64,000 nucleotides of DNA from Gammaproteobacteria bacterium (GTDB lineage Bacteria; Pseudomonadota; Gammaproteobacteria; JAUIAT01). Position numbers and translations under genes: made by a program. The notes below the pieces were generated by a model. The model saw only the letters and a program-made list of their open reading frames with translations. It did no database searches and had not been told where the DNA came from. Of the stretch, positions 60,204 to 64,000 are shown piece after piece. Numbering within the stretch: position 1 is the first letter of the stretch; each line of letters begins with the position of its first letter. The stretch lies in contig JAUIAT010000001.1 of the NCBI GenBank assembly GCA_030425295.1, positions 161,655-225,654 of the forward strand, read 5' to 3'.

Positions 60204-61448
60204 ATGCAGTACCAAGCACTTGCTCAATTTGACCCAGAATTAGCACAAGCTGTTAAAAATGAAGCCAAACGACAAGAGACGCATATTGAGCTTATTGCAT
60301 CTGAAAACTTTGTAAGCCCATTGGTGCTTGAGATGCAGGGCTCAGTTCTTACCAATAAGTACGCTGAAGGGTATCCTGGCAAGCGTTATTATGGTGGTTG
60401 TGTCTATGTTGATCAGGCGGAAACTCTAGCAATTGAACGTGTGAAAGAATTATTCGGCGCCGATTATGCTAATGTCCAGCCGCATTCTGGTTCTCAGGCA
60501 AATGCTGCGGCTTATATGGCCATGATTGATGCTGGAGATACTGTAATGGGTATGAGGCTTAATGATGGTGGTCACTTAACTCATGGTTCACATGTTAACT
60601 TCTCAGGTAAGCTTTATAATACAGTAGATTATGGTGTTAATGATGAAGGTTTAATTGATTATGAAGAGGTTGCTCGTATTGCTCGTGAGCACAAGCCAAA
60701 ATTAATTATTGCAGGAGCTTCAGCCTATTCACGTGTCATTGACTGGCGGAAGTTTCGTGAGATTGCTGATGAGGTTGGTGCCTATCTTATGGCTGATATA
60801 GCGCATTATGCGGGCCTAATTGCTGCTGGTTTATACCCGAATCCAGTACAAATCGCGGATGTGACAACTTCAACAACTCATAAGACTTTGCGGGGACCAA
60901 GAAGCGGTCTAATTATGGCGAAATCTAATCCTGATTTAGAGAAAAAGTTGAACTCGGCGATTTTTCCAGGATTGCAGGGTGGGCCTTTAATGCACGTAAT
61001 TGCAGCCAAGGCTGTGGCATTTAAAGAAGCTATGTCAGAAGATTTTAAAACCTACCAAGCACAAGTAATTAAAAATGCTCGTGCAATGGCAGAGCAAGTA
61101 CAGAAACGCGGCTATAAAGTTGTATCTGGTGGTACAGATTGTCATCTATTCTTACTAGATCTATCCGATAAAGAAATCACTGGTAAAGAAGCTGAAGCAA
61201 GGCTTGAGCAAGCACACCTAACTATGAATAAAAATACAGTGCCAAATGAACCAAGATCTCCTTTTGTAACTAGCGGTTTACGTATTGGAACACCAGCTAT
61301 GACTACTCGTGGTTTTGGTGAACAAGAAGCTGTTACAATTGCTAATTGGATTTGTGATATACTTGATCGCCCTAATGATGATAACCTAATTAATGAGGTT
61401 AAATCTGGGGTAGTTGAACTTTGTGGTCGCTTCCCGATTTATAGCTAA
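60204..61448 (+). CDS. glyA: Serine hydroxymethyltransferase
   Basis: 414 residues. A PLP enzyme that converts serine to glycine and charges tetrahydrofolate with one-carbon units. Motifs: [63 protein letters not shown] and the PLP lysine in [18 protein letters not shown]-terminal [16 protein letters not shown]. Length matches E. coli GlyA (417). No glycine riboswitch is visible upstream, only repeats. Confidence 0.97.
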   Translation: MQYQALAQFDPELAQAVKNEAKRQETHIELIASENFVSPLVLEMQGSVLTNKYAEGYPGKRYYGGCVYVDQAETLAIERVKELFGADYANVQPHSGSQANAAAYMAMIDAGDTVMGMRLNDGGHLTHGSHVNFSGKLYNTVDYGVNDEGLIDYEEVARIAREHKPKLIIAGASAYSRVIDWRKFREIADEVGAYLMADIAHYAGLIAAGLYPNPVQIADVTTSTTHKTLRGPRSGLIMAKSNPDLEKKLNSAIFPGLQGGPLMHVIAAKAVAFKEAMSEDFKTYQAQVIKNARAMAEQVQKRGYKVVSGGTDCHLFLLDLSDKEITGKEAEARLEQAHLTMNKNTVPNEPRSPFVTSGLRIGTPAMTTRGFGEQEAVTIANWICDILDRPNDDNLINEVKSGVVELCGRFPIYS

Positions 61449-61462
61449 TTTAATGATGCATT

Positions 61463-61560
61463 CGGATCCCTCGACTACGCTCGGGATGACGAGTTTGGCG
61501 CTCAGGATACGCGTCGTCATCTCGACTGAAGCACCGAAGGTGCGTAATGGAGAGATCTGA
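61463..61560. repeat. Family-A-like and family-B repeats after glyA
   Basis: GGATCCCTCGACTACGCTCG (61463-61482, palindrome CTCGA..GCTCGGGAT type) followed by family-B GTCATCTCGACTGAAGCACC...AGAGATCTGA (61516-61560), the inverse of 50483-50525. It spans most of the glyA-nrdR gap. Confidence 0.88.
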
Positions 61561-61618
61561 TTCAACAATGAATTAGAATCAATCTGGTTGTTGAATAGTT
61601 TATTTGAGAGGCTATCTA

Positions 61619-62086
61619 ATGAAATGTCCGTATTGTGGTGTAGACGATACTAAGGTAATCGACTCAAGACTAGCTACAGATGGCAGCCAAGTAAGACGTC
61701 GGCGTGAGTGCGTAGAGTGCGCAGAACGTTTTACGACCTTTGAGACAGCTGAATTAACACTACCTCGGGTGATCAAGAGCGATCAATCACGGGAACCATT
61801 TTCTGAAGTAAAGCTTCGGCATGGTATGGAGATGGCGCTAGAAAAACGCGCCGTTAGCACGGAAAAACTAGATCAAGTTATTCAAAGTATTCTTCACAAA
61901 ATTCGCGCTACAGGTGAGCGTGAAATACCATCGCACGAGGTGGGTGAGTTTGTGATGAAGGCTTTGCGTGATTTAGATCAAGTTGCTTATGTGCGATTTG
62001 CTTCAATCTATCGTAGTTTTGAAGATGTGAATGCATTTCGTGAAGTAATTAAACGACTTGAACGTGAAGCAAAAACCAATGAATAA
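61619..62086 (+). CDS. nrdR: Transcriptional repressor NrdR
   Basis: 155 residues from ATG 61619 (GAGAGG 7 nt upstream; an upstream TTG at 61604 is less likely). N-terminal zinc ribbon [17 protein letters not shown] ... [16 protein letters not shown] and an ATP-cone ([23 protein letters not shown]). It represses ribonucleotide reductase genes according to dATP/ATP. nrdR-nusB order is common; ribD/ribE are absent here. Overlaps nusB by 8 nt. Confidence 0.96.
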   Translation: MKCPYCGVDDTKVIDSRLATDGSQVRRRRECVECAERFTTFETAELTLPRVIKSDQSREPFSEVKLRHGMEMALEKRAVSTEKLDQVIQSILHKIRATGEREIPSHEVGEFVMKALRDLDQVAYVRFASIYRSFEDVNAFREVIKRLEREAKTNE

Positions 62087-62519
62087 ACCAGTTATTTCTC
62101 CTCGCCGTAATGCTCGTCGTCTTGCCCTTCAAGCTCTCTATCAATGGGAGATGACAGGTAAAGATGCAATGTTGATTATTAGTGATTTTCAAGCGACTCC
62201 AAATTATCGTAAAGTTGATAAGCAATACTTTAAGTTGTTAGTGAATGGGGTTATTGCTCAAATGGAAAACATTGATAAAATTATTAAACCTCATCTTAAA
62301 ACTGAAGTTGAAGAATTGACAATGATTGAGCAAGCTGTTCTACGTTTATCACTTTTTGAATTGATTAATCAAATTGAAATACCGTATCGTGTTATTATTA
62401 ATGAAGCACTAGAGCTGACTAAAACGTTTGGAACTAAAGAAGGTTTTAGGTTTGTTAATGGTGTTTTGGATGCTTTGGCTCGTCAGCAAAGGCCATATGA
62501 GTTTGAGAAAAAGGACTAG
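62079..62519 (+). CDS. nusB: Transcription antitermination factor NusB
   Basis: 146 residues from ATG 62079. All-helical RNA/NusE-binding protein: [19 protein letters not shown], the [20 protein letters not shown] helix and the C-terminal [31 protein letters not shown] block. It works in rRNA antitermination with NusE, NusA and NusG. Translationally coupled to nrdR. Confidence 0.96.
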   Translation: MNKPVISPRRNARRLALQALYQWEMTGKDAMLIISDFQATPNYRKVDKQYFKLLVNGVIAQMENIDKIIKPHLKTEVEELTMIEQAVLRLSLFELINQIEIPYRVIINEALELTKTFGTKEGFRFVNGVLDALARQQRPYEFEKKD

Positions 62520-62622
62520 CTGTCATCCCTTTTTTGATTCAGGAGTGCACTATTTGTTTTGTGCACTAAACTGTGAATTTGTCACCTTGCACTTTTTGCG
62601 GGGTTTGGTAGTGTTAAATCCA

Positions 62623-62674
62623 GATCCCGCAACAAGTGCGAGATTACAAAAAAAATTTATTATGTGCGGGATGA
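62623..62674. repeat. Degenerate family-A repeat between nusB and nhaA
   Basis: GATCCCGCAACAAGTGCGAGAT (62624-62644 region), nearly identical to the 8768-8788 hairpin, then a stray GTGCGGGATGAAAG (62664-62674 and on). Confidence 0.75.
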
Positions 62675-62704
62675 AAGCGCTATAAATTACATAGAGGTAA
62701 ATGG

Positions 62705-63910
62705 ATGTACGATAAATTTATAGGTTCAAAACAAACCTTGCAGAAATTCATGGAATTAGAATATGCCAGTGGTATTCTAATGATGGTTTGCGCGGCTTTA
62801 GCTTTGATTATAAGCAATACTCCCTTAGATCCGTATTATGAGTATATTCAGCATATACCCATTACTGTTAAGTTTAATGGTGTTGGTATTCATAAAAGTT
62901 TACTTCACTTTGTAAATGAAGGCCTAATGGCTGTGTTTTTTTTACTAGTGGGACTTGAAATTAAGCGTGAAATGGTTGAGGGAAGCCTTAAGACCTGGAG
63001 TAGTAGAGTTTTGCCAGGTATTGCTGCAGTTGGCGGTATGGTGTTTCCAGCGTTGTTTTATGTAGCATTAAACTACGCTGACCCCTTAGCTATAAAAGGT
63101 TGGGCTATTCCAACAGCGACTGATATTGCTTTTTCGTTAGGTGTTCTATCTATCCTTGGAACGAGGGTGCCTGTTACATTACGTATTTTTTTAACTGCAA
63201 TTGCTATTTTTGACGATCTTGGTGCAATAATTATCATTGCTGCTTTTTATACAGAAGAAATTTCCTTTGTAATGTTGGCGTTATCATTCACATCTTTAAT
63301 GTTAATGTATAGTCTAAATGCTATGAATGTAGCTCGTATTATGCCTTATATATTACTTGGAGTTATTCTGTGGTTTTGTGTATTAGAGTCTGGTGTACAT
63401 GCCTCTCTTGCTGGTGTGGCTATGGCGTTTGCGATTCCACTTAGAAATAGCTATGAAAAAGAATTGGCTGAACATCTAGAAAATGCCTTAGAACCTTGGG
63501 TTATGTTTATAATTTTACCGGTTTTTGCATTTTTTAATGCTGGTGTTTCCTTCCATGGTATTGGTATGCATTACTTCACTCAAGCCGTGCCACTTGGCAT
63601 TGCCTTAGGACTTTTTGTTGGAAAGCAAGTAGGCATATTTGGAACAACTTATGCTGCAGTAAAAATGAAGTGGGCAAAGTTGCCTGAAACTATGAACTGG
63701 GCAGGAGTTTATGGTGTATCAATGCTATGCGGTATTGGTTTTACAATGAGCCTTTTTATTGGCATGCTTTCGTTTGGAGAGAATGAATCTTTCAATGCTA
63801 TTTCTGCTCGTTTTGGTGTAATGCTCGGGTCTTTGCTTTCGGGTCTGTTCGGAATTGCATTTTTACGTTATCATTTCAGAATTCCGTTAACTAGTAGTAA
63901 CTCTAAATAA
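62705..63910 (+). CDS. nhaA: Na+/H+ antiporter NhaA
   Basis: 401 residues, 12 membrane helices. Cation-site motif AIAIFDDLGAIIIIAAFY holds the Asp-Asp pair; TATDIAFSLGVLSILG (helix IV TATD) and EIKREMVEGSL follow the E. coli pattern, with GIGFTMSLFIGML near the end. AGAGG lies 9 nt before the ATG. It exports sodium in exchange for protons at alkaline pH. Last gene in the window. Confidence 0.97.
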   Translation: MYDKFIGSKQTLQKFMELEYASGILMMVCAALALIISNTPLDPYYEYIQHIPITVKFNGVGIHKSLLHFVNEGLMAVFFLLVGLEIKREMVEGSLKTWSSRVLPGIAAVGGMVFPALFYVALNYADPLAIKGWAIPTATDIAFSLGVLSILGTRVPVTLRIFLTAIAIFDDLGAIIIIAAFYTEEISFVMLALSFTSLMLMYSLNAMNVARIMPYILLGVILWFCVLESGVHASLAGVAMAFAIPLRNSYEKELAEHLENALEPWVMFIILPVFAFFNAGVSFHGIGMHYFTQAVPLGIALGLFVGKQVGIFGTTYAAVKMKWAKLPETMNWAGVYGVSMLCGIGFTMSLFIGMLSFGENESFNAISARFGVMLGSLLSGLFGIAFLRYHFRIPLTSSNSK

Positions 63911-64000
63911 TTTCTTTGAAATCTAGGGTGCTGTTGACAATTGGTGTTGCAAGGCGAAAATATCTAGAATACATTGAAAATTTGTTCTTTAATTAGGCGA
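63911..64000. other. End of window: AT-rich gap with weak family-C repeat
   Basis: No gene starts here. GCTGTTGACAATTGG (63931-63945) is shared with the family-C core; TTGACA (63934-63939) could double as a -35 box for a gene beyond the window, but no good -10 is seen at 17 bp. Confidence 0.4.

Noticed and set aside
61386..61568. Minus-strand frame across the glyA end and repeats
   Set aside because: It reads through repeat DNA and the end of glyA, with no RBS.
62428..62685. Plus-strand frame overlapping nusB and the following repeat
   Set aside because: It is a shadow of nusB and then of a family-A repeat; no start signal.

Overview
The window is a contiguous piece of an AT-rich gammaproteobacterial chromosome. 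The gene orders dnaB-alr-sdhE, rpsO-pnp, mrdA-rodA, msbA-lpxK, surE-yqaA-nlpD-rpoS and nrdR-nusB are typical of Gammaproteobacteria. Several traits point to an intracellular or host-associated member of the Legionellales (Legionella/Coxiella/Berkiella-like): an LbtU/MOMP-like porin, a PmrAB-like two-component system, and several Lys/Glu-rich orphan proteins with acidic C-termini that look like type IV effectors. That placement is inference; no rRNA or icm/dot gene is present to prove it.

Layout. 1-11 kb: end of dnaB, alanine racemase, SdhE, a major porin, rpsO-pnp, pcm, a Trm112-like zinc protein, kdsB, fdxA, grxD and minDE (no minC). 11-21 kb (mostly minus strand): a likely effector gene, fabI, a coiled-coil protein, a TPR-methyltransferase, rodA, mrdA (PBP2), lnt and corC. 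21-26.5 kb: msbA-lpxK, two small orphan acidic proteins, sppA and a YggU protein. 26.6-38.2 kb: an 11.6-kb integrative element in the 3' end of tRNA-Asn, with a 53-bp perfect att duplication, a P4-type integrase, paired arm-type sites, an AlpA regulator, a primase-helicase, two iteron-like clusters, and cargo of two effector-like coiled-coil/ankyrin proteins, an XRE regulator and a tandem pair of small exported proteins. 38-48 kb: a TIGR03623-type nuclease, the PmrAB-like pair with a divergent HAD-like effector candidate, cca, psd, GIY-YIG, YaiI and thpR. 48-64 kb: xthA, orn, rph, ispF, surE-yqaA-nlpD-rpoS, a double-glycine-leader peptide, a DUF4015 protein, an 846-residue orphan, a Kdo-kinase-like gene carrying an in-frame repeat insertion, glyA, nrdR-nusB and nhaA.

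The core genes cover envelope building (alr, mrdA, rodA, lnt, msbA, lpxK, kdsB, psd), RNA turnover (pnp, rph, orn), division-site placement (minDE) and stationary-phase control (rpoS). Scattered in core intergenic DNA, and once inside a coding sequence, are at least three families of short palindromic or tandem repeats; I saw none of them in the tRNA-Asn element. The best candidates for something undescribed are that element and its cargo, and the repeat invading the Kdo-kinase-like gene, which behaves like a Rickettsia palindromic element.
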